Position numbers and translations under genes: made by a program. Positions 46,575-57,023 of a DNA stretch of 64,000 nt are shown here, piece by piece. Source of the DNA: Pelagibius sp. Alg239-R121 (GTDB taxonomy: Bacteria > Pseudomonadota > Alphaproteobacteria > Kiloniellales > Kiloniellaceae); contig NZ_CAMZOF010000002.1 in NCBI RefSeq assembly GCF_947331435.1, forward strand, positions 372,001 to 436,000. The letters run 5' to 3'. Position 1 is the stretch's first letter. Each line of letters begins with the position of its first letter. The notes beneath the pieces are model-generated. The model had not been told where the DNA came from, ran no database searches, and saw only the letters and a program-made list of their open reading frames with translations.

Positions 46575-48104
46575 TCAGGTTGCCATTTCCCCATCAGGTC
46601 GGGCAAAAAAATCGATCAGTTTGTGTTTGAGAATTTTGCCGGTGCCGGCTGCAGGCAATCTGTCGGTCAGGATCATGCGCGACGGCACCTTGTAAGGGGC
46701 GAGGCGATCCTTCACATGGCGGCGCAGGGCCTCTTCGGTCACGCCCGCGGCCTTGCGAATCTCGACGAAGGCAATCACGTCTTCATTGCCGTCTTTCATG
46801 CGCTCGCCAACAACGGCGGACTGCACGACGCCGGGAAAGCTGTTCAATGCCGTTTCGACTTCGGGCGGATAGACGTTGAAGCCGGAACGGATGATCAGTT
46901 CCTTACAGCGTCCAACCACATAGATCCAGCCGGTCTCGTCGAACCGCCCCAAGTCACCGGTGTGGAGATAACCATCGGCATCGATCACCTCGGCGGTCGC
47001 CTGCGGGTTCTTGTAGTAACCCATCATGACATTGGGCCCTTTGACCACGATCTCGCCGACGCCATCGCGCAACTCGCTTTGCCCCGGCGGCGGCATCAGG
47101 CGAACATCGAGACCGGGCAAAGGCGGTCCTGCGCTATCGTCGCTGCGCTCATGCCCGGGAACCGTCGCGGAAATTCCAGGCGAGGTCTCGGTCATCCCAT
47201 AGCCATTGTGCAGAGTGAGGCCGAAAAAATCCTCGATCTTACGCTTCCAATCGACATCCAGCGGGGCACCGCCCGCCGAGAGGTAGCGCAGCTTCGGCGC
47301 CTCGAGGTCAGTGATATCGTGATCGGCACAGTATTTCAGAATTTGCGCATACATAGCAGGCACACCCTGCATCACCGAGACACCCTCAGCATAGGCGGCG
47401 AGCACGTCCGCTGGCACGAAACGCGGCACATAGCGAATTAAGGCTCCGGCACGGATCGATGCGAGAAAAGCCGAGGCGAACGCGAAAACGTGGGTCATCG
47501 GCAGGACACAATAAAGATACTCACCGGCGAGCAGGCCTCGAACGTTTTTAGAGGCCTCGGCCATGTAAAGCAGATTCCGGTGGCTCAGCATGACGCCTTT
47601 GGGATCGCCCGTGGTACCTGTCGTGTAGAGAAGGGCCGCAACCTGTTCCTCGGGCGCTGCGAAAACCGGCTCTGCTTCAACCTCGGGAAAGCTGGACAGC
47701 ATGACCTGGCCAAAGGCGGCTTTGTCAGACTCGCTTGCAGAAAAGGTGGCCGCATGCCGGGCCGCTGCATCCGACGACTTGTGGGTAAAGATCATAACCC
47801 GAGGCTTGCAGTGGGCAACGATACGTTTGATCTCGCTTTCGGTCATGCGCGCGTTCAAGGGATTCACCCAGGCGTCGAGCCGGCTGCAGGCAAGTATCAC
47901 CGCGGCGGACGCTACCGAGTTCTCGGAGACCAGCGTAACTCGATCACCCGCTCGCACACCGGCACTTTGGAGCAGACCGGCCGCCTGTGCCACGGCGTCA
48001 GAAAATGCTCTGAAGGTAAGCGACCGGCCATCAAAGTCGATGCAGGCCTGCGCCTCCGGCCGTTCTTCCAGCCAGAGATCGAGCATTTCATGGATCCGCC
48101 GCAT
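46575..48104 (-). CDS. AMP-forming acyl-CoA ligase
   Basis: 509 residues of the ANL superfamily. The P-loop TTGTTGDPKG, the GYGMTETSP motif, GDLGRFDETGWIYVVGR, and the C-terminal lysine in GTGKILKHKL support adenylation and CoA transfer. ATG 48104 is preferred because GAGG lies five bases upstream; the frame is open to 48146 without a ribosome site. It is divergent from the TRAP transporter, with a shared IclR-type operator between. It should activate the acid brought in by that transporter. Confidence 0.92.
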   Translation of the reverse strand: MRRIHEMLDLWLEERPEAQACIDFDGRSLTFRAFSDAVAQAAGLLQSAGVRAGDRVTLVSENSVASAAVILACSRLDAWVNPLNARMTESEIKRIVAHCKPRVMIFTHKSSDAAARHAATFSASESDKAAFGQVMLSSFPEVEAEPVFAAPEEQVAALLYTTGTTGDPKGVMLSHRNLLYMAEASKNVRGLLAGEYLYCVLPMTHVFAFASAFLASIRAGALIRYVPRFVPADVLAAYAEGVSVMQGVPAMYAQILKYCADHDITDLEAPKLRYLSAGGAPLDVDWKRKIEDFFGLTLHNGYGMTETSPGISATVPGHERSDDSAGPPLPGLDVRLMPPPGQSELRDGVGEIVVKGPNVMMGYYKNPQATAEVIDADGYLHTGDLGRFDETGWIYVVGRCKELIIRSGFNVYPPEVETALNSFPGVVQSAVVGERMKDGNEDVIAFVEIRKAAGVTEEALRRHVKDRLAPYKVPSRMILTDRLPAAGTGKILKHKLIDFFARPDGEMAT

Positions 48105-48728
48105 GGAGACCTCGCCCTTCAAAACCTTTGCCGCTCCTATCTTCACATCTCAATACGAAACTACGGACGAGCCAAATTCGCCCAAAGCCACATGACATTC
48201 TGTTTCCTGTCGTCTTTAGGCTGCAATGCTCCAAGCACATAGTGCAATGGGCGATGAAAGCCGTACACTCAATTAACGCGGAAGCTGATTCACGTGATGC
48301 GCCGATTTCGTGAAGAACGATCAGACTCCGTGAATATCAGCGGCAACAGAGTGGAATTATGATTGCCGATTGCTCAACAGAAAATCATGCGGTAGCATCT
48401 CGGTCAACATGCAGAATTATATTCCGCATGTTGGAATTGAAACTAAGCGACCGTTGCGAGGCACTAACGCCTCTTGGGGCGCTGATGAGGTTGGAAACCT
48501 GCGATCCTGATCACTTCACGGTGAATCACTGTGGGACAGGCTTCAACTTCGTGGAAAAAGACGAGAGCCTGACCGTGAACCGCCAAACCGGTGAAAAGCG
48601 CGAATCGGGGCTTCATTCGTATGGTTAGAGGGTGTGTTTCTCATCATCGGCAACGAGGAACAAGACTGCACCCGGCAACACGGTTCGAAGAAACCGGCAG
48701 ACAGGAAACATCAAGGCGGAGGAACGCA
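48105..48728. other. Divergent promoter region between ligase and TRAP genes
   Basis: 624 bases with no convincing gene. Weak frames such as 48359-48628 lack a domain. The region contains the IclR-type operator at 48401-48438, about 300 bp from both start codons, so long leaders or undetected small genes may be present. Confidence 0.55.
48401..48438. promoter_or_regulatory. Tandem IclR-type operator before TRAP and ligase genes
   Basis: ATTCCG-N5-TGGAAT (48421-48437) and a degenerate CGGTCA-N5-CAGAAT (48401-48417), centres 20 bp apart. The block 48407-48438 matches 35967-35998 at 26 of 32 positions with the same 20-bp spacing. Inferred to be bound by the IclR protein encoded at 35075-35902. 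Confidence 0.7.
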
Positions 48729-49811
48729 ATGAGCTTATGGACAAAATTCGCAGGTGCCGCGACAGCGGCAGCTGTGGCTGGTGCAGCCGTACTGACGACG
48801 GGCGTGGCTGTGCGTGCCGAAACGGTTCTCACCTATGCAGAGGCATCGCCAAACCGCGGCGCGCGCGCCAAAGCGCTCAACTGGTTTGCCGATGAGATCG
48901 CAAAGCGCTCGAACGGTGATTTGAAGATCGAATTCCAATGGGGCGGGGCATTGTTCGACGCCAAGTCGGCGTTGAAAGGCATCGGTGACGGCGTTGCCGA
49001 TATGGGCTCGGTCATTGCCGCCTATGTCCCCAAGCAGATGCATGCCCTTGCGGTCGCAGACCTGCCGCTCGGCAATCCCGACGGCTGGGTCGGCATGCGG
49101 GCAACCTATGATATTGCTTTGAAAAACGAAGCTCTGAAAGCCTCGTTCGACAAGCAGAACGTCGGCTTCGTAGCGGCGTTTTCGACCTCAGCCGTCCAGA
49201 TCGCCTGTAAGGGTGATGCGATCCGGACCGTCGAAGACATCAAAGGCAAAAAGGTTCGTGGCATCGGCGCCTACGGCAAGGTCTTCAAGGACTTCGGTGC
49301 CAATATGGTACGGATGAGCATCTACAAAGCCTATCAGGGACTGGATACCGGCCTGATCGACTGCTCACAGGGCTACACCTACGCCATCCGGGCTCTGAAA
49401 CAGTATGAAGTCTCTGACAGTCTGACGATATTCGACTGGGGCCAGATCGGCGCCTTTGTGATGTTCGGCAACAAGGACAGCCTCGCCGCCCTCTCGGACT
49501 CGCAACGTGCGGTTCTGCGGGAAGTTTCGGGCGAGTTCGCGGATCACTACGGCGCAATGCTTGAGAAGGCGAACACTGCTGCTGAGAAGGCCTTCACGGA
49601 CGGCATTGATGGCCGTAAGGTCGAAATCATCCGCCTGGAAGCTTCAGAGCGCGCGAAGCTTCTCGAAGCCAGCAAGAAGTACGTGTCGGAGTGGGTCAGT
49701 AAGGCAAACGACAACGGCATGCCGGGCGACGCGGTTCTGGCAGAGTATCAAGGCCTGATCGCGAAATACCAGACGGAACGCGATGAAAAAGGCTATCCCT
49801 GGGCACGCTGA
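48729..49811 (+). CDS. TRAP transporter substrate-binding protein (DctP-type)
   Basis: 360 residues. A signal peptide ends near AVRA-ETV. The DctP pattern follows: FADEIAKRSNGDLKIEFQWGG, IKGKKVRGIGAYGKVF and SLAALSDSQRAVLREVS. The binding-site arginine of TRAP receptors, which salt-bridges a carboxylate, probably lies in KKVRG. ATG 48729 has GGAGG six bases upstream. It delivers an organic acid to the permeases that follow. Confidence 0.9.
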   Translation: MSLWTKFAGAATAAAVAGAAVLTTGVAVRAETVLTYAEASPNRGARAKALNWFADEIAKRSNGDLKIEFQWGGALFDAKSALKGIGDGVADMGSVIAAYVPKQMHALAVADLPLGNPDGWVGMRATYDIALKNEALKASFDKQNVGFVAAFSTSAVQIACKGDAIRTVEDIKGKKVRGIGAYGKVFKDFGANMVRMSIYKAYQGLDTGLIDCSQGYTYAIRALKQYEVSDSLTIFDWGQIGAFVMFGNKDSLAALSDSQRAVLREVSGEFADHYGAMLEKANTAAEKAFTDGIDGRKVEIIRLEASERAKLLEASKKYVSEWVSKANDNGMPGDAVLAEYQGLIAKYQTERDEKGYPWAR

Positions 49812-49845
49812 CTTCTCTTAATCCAATGACACGGGGAGCAGTGTG

Positions 49846-50349
49846 ATGCTTGGAATTGTCGAACGCGCTCTTTCCGGCGTTGCGGCTCTCTGTGTGATTG
49901 GTCTCTGTCTCGTCATAACCGGCACCGTCGTCTCCCGCTGGCTTTTGGGGTGGGGTATTCCGGACGACGTTACGATCGTGCAGGAGCTCATGATCGGCGC
50001 GATCATCTTGCCGCTTGCCTATGTGACCAGCAGCCGAAGTCACATCGCGGTCGAGGTTCTGTATAACCGGCTTGGCCGGCGCACCCAGATCTATCTCATG
50101 GCCTTTGGAACCGCGTTCGGGTTCCTCGCGCTCTTACCGCTTACCTACGCTGCCTGGCACGAATTCGTGTACGCATACGAATCCGAGACCTATTTCTTTG
50201 GCGATCTCGAGCTGCCGGAGTGGCCCGGAAAAATGGCATTTTTTGTGGGGCTGTTCTTTTTTGTGCTCCGGCTTTGTCTCCTCACCGCAAGCGATCTTAA
50301 AGCAGCCTGGCGTGCAGGGTCGAGTGCCGGTCATTCGGGGAAAGTTTAG
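49846..50349 (+). CDS. TRAP transporter small permease (DctQ-type)
   Basis: 167 residues, four membrane segments, with SRSHIAVEVLYNRLGRR typical of DctQ. GGGGAG lies seven bases before ATG 49846; an in-frame GTG at 49843 is possible. It starts 34 bp after dctP and stops 3 bp before the large permease. Confidence 0.88.
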   Translation: MLGIVERALSGVAALCVIGLCLVITGTVVSRWLLGWGIPDDVTIVQELMIGAIILPLAYVTSSRSHIAVEVLYNRLGRRTQIYLMAFGTAFGFLALLPLTYAAWHEFVYAYESETYFFGDLELPEWPGKMAFFVGLFFFVLRLCLLTASDLKAAWRAGSSAGHSGKV

Positions 50350-50352
50350 CAG

Positions 50353-51696
50353 GTGGATCCCATCGTTCTCGGCGCGGCGGGCTTCCTCGTCGTTTTGCTT
50401 CTACTCGCCATTCGAGTGCCCATCGCCTTTGCATTGGCAGGCATGGCGGCTATCTGCACACTTCTGTTCTTTGCGACAAAATCGGGAAACTTCGATCTGG
50501 TCCGTGCGATCCGGCCGACCACAACGATCCTCTTTTCCAACACCTTCGAACTGATTCACTCCTATAACCTCAGCATGGTTCCGCTCTTTATCGCGCTGGG
50601 CCATGTCGCCTACCGGGCTGGAATCACCACTGACATCTACCATGCAGCACGGATCTGGCTGGCGCGGATTCCCGGTGGCGTGGCCATGGCCTCGATCATC
50701 GGCTGCGGCGGATTTTCCGCGATCACCGGCTCCAGTGTTGCCTGCGCCTCGGCCATGGGACGGATCTGCGTTCCCGAGATGCTGCGCTTCAACTACGATC
50801 CAAGGCTGGCAACCTCCTCGGTCGCCGCCGGGGGAACGCTCGGCTCTCTCATTCCACCCAGCGTCCTGTTCATTATCTATGGGATCTTCACCGAGACCTC
50901 GATCAACAAGCTGTTCCTGGCCGGCGTCATCCCCGGGCTGCTGTCACTGCTGGGTTTCCTGGTGGTCATCTATATCTGGGTTAAACGGGATCCGGGCGCC
51001 GGTCCCGCGCCCGGTTCAGCCATCACAACTGAAGAACGCAGCAGCGCCGCTTTCAAGGCCTGGCCGGCCTTTTTGCTGTTCGCCATTGTGATCGGCGGTA
51101 TTTACGGCGGCGTCTTTACCGCCACTGAAGCCGCCGCAATCAGCCTGTCCATCACGTTGCTGATCAGCGTCCTGCAACGGCGCCTGTCGCTCGCCGACTT
51201 CAAGTCCGCAATGTGGGAGACGGTGACCCAAACCTCGGCAATCTTCTTCATCGCGGCCAGTGCAAAGATGTTCGTCGCCTTCATCGCTCTGACCGGCATC
51301 GCACCCACGCTGGTCGGCTCGGTGGAAGCATCGCAGCTGGCTCCGTGGCTGGTGCTCCTTGCGATCGTAGCCATCTATCTGGCCATGGGAATGTTCCTGG
51401 ATCCTCTTGGCATCATGGTTCTCACCCTGCCCTTTGTCGTGCCGCTGGTCGAGGGTATGGGACTCGACCTGATCTGGTTTGGCGTGGTGGTGGTGAAGCT
51501 GCTGGAGATCGGTCTGATCACACCACCGGTCGGACTGAATGTCTTCGTTATTTCCAGTGTCGTCGGCAGCGAGGTGCCCCTGGAGCGCATCTTTGCAGGC
51601 ATCCTCAGGTTCCTCGCTATGGATATCGTCGTGCTCGCCCTGCTGGTCGCATTTCCTGTGCTCTCGCTACTGCTTCCCAACTCCATGTGGCAATGA
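50353..51696 (+). CDS. TRAP transporter large permease (DctM-type)
   Basis: 447 residues with about 12 membrane segments. The DctM motifs GCGGFSAITGSSVACASAMG, VAAGGTLGSLIPPSVLFIIYG and LITPPVGLNVFVI are present. It is a Na+-driven secondary transporter subunit. The start is GTG 50353. The TGA stop forms the first three bases of a Fur-like box belonging to the next gene. Confidence 0.92.
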   Translation: MDPIVLGAAGFLVVLLLLAIRVPIAFALAGMAAICTLLFFATKSGNFDLVRAIRPTTTILFSNTFELIHSYNLSMVPLFIALGHVAYRAGITTDIYHAARIWLARIPGGVAMASIIGCGGFSAITGSSVACASAMGRICVPEMLRFNYDPRLATSSVAAGGTLGSLIPPSVLFIIYGIFTETSINKLFLAGVIPGLLSLLGFLVVIYIWVKRDPGAGPAPGSAITTEERSSAAFKAWPAFLLFAIVIGGIYGGVFTATEAAAISLSITLLISVLQRRLSLADFKSAMWETVTQTSAIFFIAASAKMFVAFIALTGIAPTLVGSVEASQLAPWLVLLAIVAIYLAMGMFLDPLGIMVLTLPFVVPLVEGMGLDLIWFGVVVVKLLEIGLITPPVGLNVFVISSVVGSEVPLERIFAGILRFLAMDIVVLALLVAFPVLSLLLPNSMWQ

Positions 51697-51708
51697 CAAT
51701 CATTATCA
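51694..51708. promoter_or_regulatory. Fur-like box upstream of bfr
   Basis: TGACAATCATTATCA agrees with the 7-1-7 Fur consensus TGATAAT-N-ATTATCA at 13 of 14 positions. It overlaps the dctM stop codon and lies 202 bp before bacterioferritin. Confidence 0.65.
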
Positions 51709-51909
51709 TGGTTATTGCGTTTCATTCTCATCTATCCAATTGATTCTATTCATTTTTTCTTGTTAAAAACCAAATTAAACTCTATTCTTCCAGGCTCTGG
51801 CTTCCGAGTTTCTAACGACAATTTAAAAGACGCAAAAATCCGTCGCCTGGCTTCCTTCACAAGTGAAGATAGTTAGGGCGAAAGCGGATTCGAACAGCGA
51901 GGTGGTGAG

Positions 51910-52389
51910 ATGAAAGGCGACAAAAAAGTCATCGAGTTCCTGAACGCAGCGCTCAAGAACGAACTTACGGCAATCAATCAGTATTTTCTGCATTCGAGAA
52001 TGCTCAAGGATTGGGGTGTCTCAAAGCTCGCCAAGCACGAGTACGAAGAATCCATCGATGAGATGAAGCACGCCGACGAGTTGATTGAGCGGATCCTGTT
52101 TCTGGACGGCCTGCCGAATCTTCAGGATCTCGGAAAGCTCATGATCGGAGAGAGTGTCAAAGAGATCCTGGAGTGCGACCTGAAGCTCGAGCATGACGCC
52201 CTTCCGACGCTGCGCGACGGCATCGCCCATTGCGAGAAGGTCGGCGACTACGCCACGCGCCACCTCTTTCGCGAGATCCTGAGCAGCGAAGAAGAACACA
52301 TCGATTTCATCGAGACGCAATTCGATATGATTGAGCGCATGGGTATCGAGAATTACACGCAGCTCCAAAGCAGTCCCGCCGAAGACTGA
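51910..52389 (+). CDS. bfr: Bacterioferritin
   Basis: 159 residues, the normal length. The ferroxidase ligands are all present in standard numbering: E18, E51, H54, E94, E127 and H130, plus Y25; the haem ligand M52 is kept. It stores iron as a 24-mer. GAGGTGGTGAG precedes the ATG. Its ferredoxin partner Bfd lies 4.6 kb away on the opposite strand instead of beside it. The 280-bp spacer after the gene holds no recognised feature. Confidence 0.97.
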   Translation: MKGDKKVIEFLNAALKNELTAINQYFLHSRMLKDWGVSKLAKHEYEESIDEMKHADELIERILFLDGLPNLQDLGKLMIGESVKEILECDLKLEHDALPTLRDGIAHCEKVGDYATRHLFREILSSEEEHIDFIETQFDMIERMGIENYTQLQSSPAED

Positions 52390-52668
52390 ACGCCCCATAG
52401 GCCAGGAGGTGCAGGCCTGGTATCGGCACTCACCCCGCTTTTCCCATTGGGGCTCCGGCTCTTCGTCAGTTGGTGAGCACGCGATCGCCGCGCGCACGCA
52501 CATTGAACGGCCTGGAGACACGCCAGCTCGTTCAATTTGAATCTCCGGTTGATTTGCATCAAAGCCAAACGGGCGCCGTTGATCTAGCAATAATGGCGTG
52601 GTGCGGTCTCCGTCAGCAAAGGAGATTGCGCCGAAACCTTTGCCTTGCCTTCTGCGAGATCAATCGCG

Positions 52669-53412
52669 ATGGACCAGACAGCTCCCGTCGCCGCGCCCAC
52701 CGGCTCGCCTGTTGTCACGCTCGCGACACGCGGTCTGACAAAGCTTTACCGCACCGGCGAGGTTGAAGTTCAAGCCCTGCGCGGCATCGACCTCGAGCTC
52801 TTCGAGGGTGAATTGGTTGTCTTCCTCGGGCCGTCGGGCAGCGGCAAATCGACTCTACTCAACATCCTCGGTGGTCTCGACCAGCCAACAGCGGGAGAGG
52901 TGACCTTTTACGATCAGGTTTTGACCAGTTATGGCGAATCGGCGCTGACCCGTTACCGCCGCGACTACGTCGGTTTCGTCTTTCAGTTTTATAACCTAAT
53001 CCCAAGCCTGACCGCGCTGGAGAACGTCGCTCTGGTAACCGAGATCGCACAGGCGCCGCTCGATCCAGCCGAAGCCTTGGGGTTGGTCGCCTTGGACGAT
53101 CGGCTGGATCACTTTCCCGCGCAGCTCTCCGGTGGCGAGCAACAGCGCGTTGCGATCGCCCGTGCAATCGCCAAACGGCCGAAGGTCTTGCTTTGCGATG
53201 AACCGACCGGCGCGCTCGACAGCAAGACCGGGATCCTGGTGTTGCGCGCCATTCAGCAGGTCAATCGGGAACTCGGGACCACCACTGCGCTAATCACCCA
53301 CAATGCGGCGATCGCCGACATGGCAGATCGCGTGGTGTCCTTTGGCGACGGCCGGATTGTCGAAGTGCGCGTCAATTCAGAGCGGTGCGACCCGGAGGAG
53401 CTGCAGTGGTAA
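52669..53412 (+). CDS. MacB/LolD-type ABC ATPase
   Basis: 247 residues. Walker [10 protein letters not shown] at 54-62, the signature [16 protein letters not shown], Walker [13 protein letters not shown]. The [20 protein letters not shown] segment is typical of ATPases that serve FtsX-type permeases (LolD, MacB, DevA). It powers the permease encoded 7 bp downstream. ATG 52669 has only a weak ribosome site. Confidence 0.92.
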   Translation: MDQTAPVAAPTGSPVVTLATRGLTKLYRTGEVEVQALRGIDLELFEGELVVFLGPSGSGKSTLLNILGGLDQPTAGEVTFYDQVLTSYGESALTRYRRDYVGFVFQFYNLIPSLTALENVALVTEIAQAPLDPAEALGLVALDDRLDHFPAQLSGGEQQRVAIARAIAKRPKVLLCDEPTGALDSKTGILVLRAIQQVNRELGTTTALITHNAAIADMADRVVSFGDGRIVEVRVNSERCDPEELQW

Positions 53413-53419
53413 CCGGCGC

Positions 53420-55792
53420 ATGAACATGCTCGATAGAAAGCTAATACGCGATCTCTGGCGCCTCAGAGGCCAGGTGATTGCTATTGCCCTCATCGTTGCA
53501 TCCGGGATCGCGCTCCTGGTCATGTCCCTGACTTCGTTGGAAGCCTTGCGCGAAACAGCGGATGCCTACTACGAACGTTACCGCTTTGCAGGAGTCTTCG
53601 CCGACGTGAAACGGGCACCGGCGCCGTTGGCCCATCGGATTGAGGCAATTCCGGGCGTCCAGGCGGCCGAAACCCGGATCACCGAGCAGGCTGTGATCGA
53701 TGTCTCCGGTTTCGCGGAGCCGGTGATGGCGGTTCTGGTCTCTCTGCCCGAAGAAGGGCAACCGATTCTCAACCGCCTCGCTCTCGAGCGCGGGCGCTGG
53801 GTGGCACCGAACCGGGACGATCAGGTCATTGTCAGCACCCCCTTCGCCGAAAGCCATGGACTGGAGCTCGGCGACCAAGTGTCAGTGATCATGCGTGGCA
53901 ATAAGCGAAAAATGACCATCGTCGGCATGGCGCTTTCGCCTGAGTTTGTCTATGCCATCGGGCCGGGCGCACTGATGCCCGATGACCAGCGCTACGGCGT
54001 TTTCTGGATCGGCCGGAAGACAATGGAAGCGGCCTACGACCTGGATGGCGCCTTTAATAACGTCACCTTGTCCCTTCTACGCGGAACCAATCCTAAAGAC
54101 GTCGTGGAGCGCCTCGACCTCCTATTGGCGCGGTACGGTGGAATCGGAGCTTATGAACGAAAAGATCAGATTTCGCATTGGTTCCTGATGAATGAGCTGG
54201 AGCAGCTGCGCTCCATGGCCAGGATCCTTCCGTCTATCTTCCTCTTGGTCGCAGCCTTTCTGACCAACATGATTCTGGCACGGTTGATCGCCATCGAACG
54301 CAGCGAGATTGGTCTGCTGAAGGCCTTCGGTTACAGCAATTTCGCGGTCGGATGGCATTACGCAAAGATGGCAGTGGCCATGACTGCCTTGGGCGTTCTT
54401 CTGGGCTGGGCACTCGGATTTTGGCTGGGCCGCTACAACACGGGAATCTATGCAGAACTCTTTCATTTTCCCTTTCTGTTGTTTCGGCCAGGGCCGGATT
54501 CCTTTGCGACCGCTGCATTGGTCAGCCTGGCTGCGTCGCTTGCCGGCGCCATGATCGCCGTGCGCGGAGCGGTAAGCCTGTCGCCGGCAGAGGCCATGCA
54601 GCCGCCCGCGCCACCATCCTTTCGCCACCACGGTTCTGCCTCAGGACGTGGCCGCAGCGCACGCAACTGGATCGACCAGCCGACACGTATGATTTTTCGT
54701 CAGGTTCTTCGCTGGCCGCTGCGTGCCGCCGCCACCATTACCGGTGTCGGGCTCGCAGTCGCGGTGATGATCACCTCATTGCACTGGGTCGATGCAATCG
54801 ATCACATGATTGACATCGACTTCTTTCAAGCCCAACGGCAGGATATGACCGTGGGTCTGTCCGAAGCCCAGGGCCAACGCGTTGCCCTGGAATTCGCCAC
54901 GCTTCCAGGCGTACTCGCCGCCGAAGGCAGCCGCACTGTCGTGGCGTCGTTCCACAGTGGGACACGGCGTCATCGCGGGTCGATCGAGGGGATCAGCGCC
55001 GACGCCCGTCTGCAGGTCGTCTATGATGCCGACGGTGGCATCGTACGGCCGCCGCCAGACGGCTTGATCCTATCTGAAATGCTGGCTCAAAAACTCGCCG
55101 TCAGCGTCGGCGATCAGGTTTGGGTCGAAGTACTGGAGGGGCGGCGACCGAATACACAACTGACCGTCGCAGGAGTCTTTGAAACATATTTCGGCATGCC
55201 TGCATACATGGAGTTAGAGGCCCTTAACCGCATAATGCGCGAGCCGCACCGGGTCGCCACGCTCGCCCTCCTCGTCGACCGCACTCAAGAAGTTACGCTC
55301 TTTGCCGAATTGAAAGACCTGCCAGAGGTCGCAGCCGTCGCGTTGCGGCGGGCTTTGGTCGATCGCTTCAACGAAACCATGGGGCGTTCGCTGCTTGTTT
55401 TCGTCGGTTTCTTCATTGTTTTTGCCAGTACGCTGTCTGTCGGCGTGGTCTACAATGCCGCACGCATCGCTCTCTCGGAGCGCGGACGCGAGCTCGCCAC
55501 ACTTCGGGTGCTTGGCTTCAGTCGATGGGAAATCTCATACATCCTGCTGGGTGAAACCGGCCTGCTGATCGCCATTGCATTGCCTTTGGGCTGCCTTTTT
55601 GGCCTCACCCTCGCCTGGTTCATATCTCTTGGCTTCGAGAGCGAGCTGTTTCGAGTGCCTCTGGCAATCACGCCCGCAACCTTTGGTGTGGCGGTGGCGA
55701 CAACGCTGGTCTCCACCTTACTGTCCGGCTTGCTGGTCAGGCGTCGGCTCGATCAACTCGACCTGATCGAAGTCCTCAAGACACGGGAGTAA
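53420..55792 (+). CDS. FtsX-type ABC permease, two-module
   Basis: 790 residues. It has an N-terminal TM helix, a large periplasmic domain and a three-helix FtsX block near 270-410 (ILARLIAIERSEIGLLKAFGYS). A second TM-periplasm-FtsX unit ends with ARIALSERGRELATLRVLGFSRWEI. This two-module layout matches the MacB/COG0577 superfamily. These are mechanotransmission proteins that move lipoproteins, peptides or glycolipids outward, not classical channels. Between an ATPase and a HlyD protein it should form an exporter. Confidence 0.9.
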   Translation: MNMLDRKLIRDLWRLRGQVIAIALIVASGIALLVMSLTSLEALRETADAYYERYRFAGVFADVKRAPAPLAHRIEAIPGVQAAETRITEQAVIDVSGFAEPVMAVLVSLPEEGQPILNRLALERGRWVAPNRDDQVIVSTPFAESHGLELGDQVSVIMRGNKRKMTIVGMALSPEFVYAIGPGALMPDDQRYGVFWIGRKTMEAAYDLDGAFNNVTLSLLRGTNPKDVVERLDLLLARYGGIGAYERKDQISHWFLMNELEQLRSMARILPSIFLLVAAFLTNMILARLIAIERSEIGLLKAFGYSNFAVGWHYAKMAVAMTALGVLLGWALGFWLGRYNTGIYAELFHFPFLLFRPGPDSFATAALVSLAASLAGAMIAVRGAVSLSPAEAMQPPAPPSFRHHGSASGRGRSARNWIDQPTRMIFRQVLRWPLRAAATITGVGLAVAVMITSLHWVDAIDHMIDIDFFQAQRQDMTVGLSEAQGQRVALEFATLPGVLAAEGSRTVVASFHSGTRRHRGSIEGISADARLQVVYDADGGIVRPPPDGLILSEMLAQKLAVSVGDQVWVEVLEGRRPNTQLTVAGVFETYFGMPAYMELEALNRIMREPHRVATLALLVDRTQEVTLFAELKDLPEVAAVALRRALVDRFNETMGRSLLVFVGFFIVFASTLSVGVVYNAARIALSERGRELATLRVLGFSRWEISYILLGETGLLIAIALPLGCLFGLTLAWFISLGFESELFRVPLAITPATFGVAVATTLVSTLLSGLLVRRRLDQLDLIEVLKTRE

Positions 55793-55799
55793 CTCAAAA

Positions 55800-57008
55800 G
55801 TGTCGAATCTGTCACGACGCGTAGTGATCTGGAGCCCGGCAGGCCTGGCCCTGGCGGTTGGACTTGCCTATGCTTTCTGGCCGAAACCCTTGCCGGTCGA
55901 TCTGGCCCAGGTTGAGCGCGCGCCCCTGGTGGTGACCCTCGATGAGGAGGCCGAAACCAGGATCATGGATGTCTTCGTGCTCTCGGCACCGATCGCCGGG
56001 CGCGCCCTGCGCATCGATCTGGAAGTCGGTGACCGGGTGGTCGCCGGCGAGACAGTTGTCGCGCAGATCGAACCGGTCGATCCCGCCTTCCTCGATCGCC
56101 GCAGCGAAGCCGAAGCCGAGGCTGCGGTCGAGACCGCCCTGGCTGCCCAGCATCTGGCGCTGGCAGAAGTGGATAAAGCCGAAGCCGAGCAGGACTTCTC
56201 GACAACCGAACTCAGCCGGGCCCGGCGTCTGATCAAATCCGGCACCATCACACAGCGCCGGCTCGACGACGCCGAGCGCGACTTTCGCACCAAATCAGCC
56301 GCCGTCGAAACCGCAAAGGCCCGTTTACGCATGCGCGACTGGGAGCTGCAACAGACGCGCTCGCGCCTGCTCTCGCCGGTTCAAGTTCGCGCGGAAGGCG
56401 GAATCTGCGAGTGCGTGGCGATCACTGCACCGGTCAGCGGGCGTATTCTCAAGATCCTGCATGAGAGTGAGGGTGTCGTCGGTGCCGGCGAGGCGCTGGC
56501 AGAGATCGGCGACCCGCAAGCACTCGAGATCGAGGCCGATTTCCTATCCGAGGATGCAGTCAAGATCGAGGCTGGTCAACGCGTGATCATCGATGCCTGG
56601 GGTGGCGCCAAACCCCTCACCGGACGGGTTCAACGCGTCGAACCATACGGTTTTACGAAGATCTCAGCGCTCGGGATCGAGGAACAACGGGTTAATGTCA
56701 TCATCGATCTCGAGGATCCGCCGCAAGATTGGTCCCGGCTCGGTCATGGTTACCGGGTCGAAGTCGATGTCGTTCTTTGGGAAAACCAGGAGGTCTTACA
56801 GGTGCCGTCAACCGCGCCATTCCGTAATGGCGTGCACTGGTCGGTTTTTGCGCTGCATGAAGGCCGGGCGGCTCTACGCAAAGTGACACTGGGCCACCGC
56901 ACCGGACTTGCGGTTCAGATCCTCGATGGTCTGGCGGAAGGTGAATCGGTCGTCCTGCATCCCTCCGATCAGGTCGTCGACGGCCGACGGATCATCCTGC
57001 GGGAGTGA
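55800..57008 (+). CDS. HlyD/RND-type periplasmic adaptor
   Basis: 402 residues. One N-terminal anchor helix (about 9-26), a lipoyl-like half (RALRIDLEVGDRVVAGE), a coiled-coil hairpin (about 95-190), the second lipoyl half (APVSGRILKILHESEGVV) and a beta-barrel. It bridges the inner-membrane exporter and an outer-membrane factor; no TolC gene is nearby. GTG 55800 lies 7 bp after the permease stop. It is convergent with bfd, 15 bp apart. Confidence 0.9.
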   Translation: MSNLSRRVVIWSPAGLALAVGLAYAFWPKPLPVDLAQVERAPLVVTLDEEAETRIMDVFVLSAPIAGRALRIDLEVGDRVVAGETVVAQIEPVDPAFLDRRSEAEAEAAVETALAAQHLALAEVDKAEAEQDFSTTELSRARRLIKSGTITQRRLDDAERDFRTKSAAVETAKARLRMRDWELQQTRSRLLSPVQVRAEGGICECVAITAPVSGRILKILHESEGVVGAGEALAEIGDPQALEIEADFLSEDAVKIEAGQRVIIDAWGGAKPLTGRVQRVEPYGFTKISALGIEEQRVNVIIDLEDPPQDWSRLGHGYRVEVDVVLWENQEVLQVPSTAPFRNGVHWSVFALHEGRAALRKVTLGHRTGLAVQILDGLAEGESVVLHPSDQVVDGRRIILRE

Positions 57009-57023
57009 CGGGCACAGACTCAG

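Noticed and set aside
48359-48628. Plus-strand 89-codon frame before dctP
   Set aside because: It runs through the IclR operator and has no domain; more likely leader sequence.
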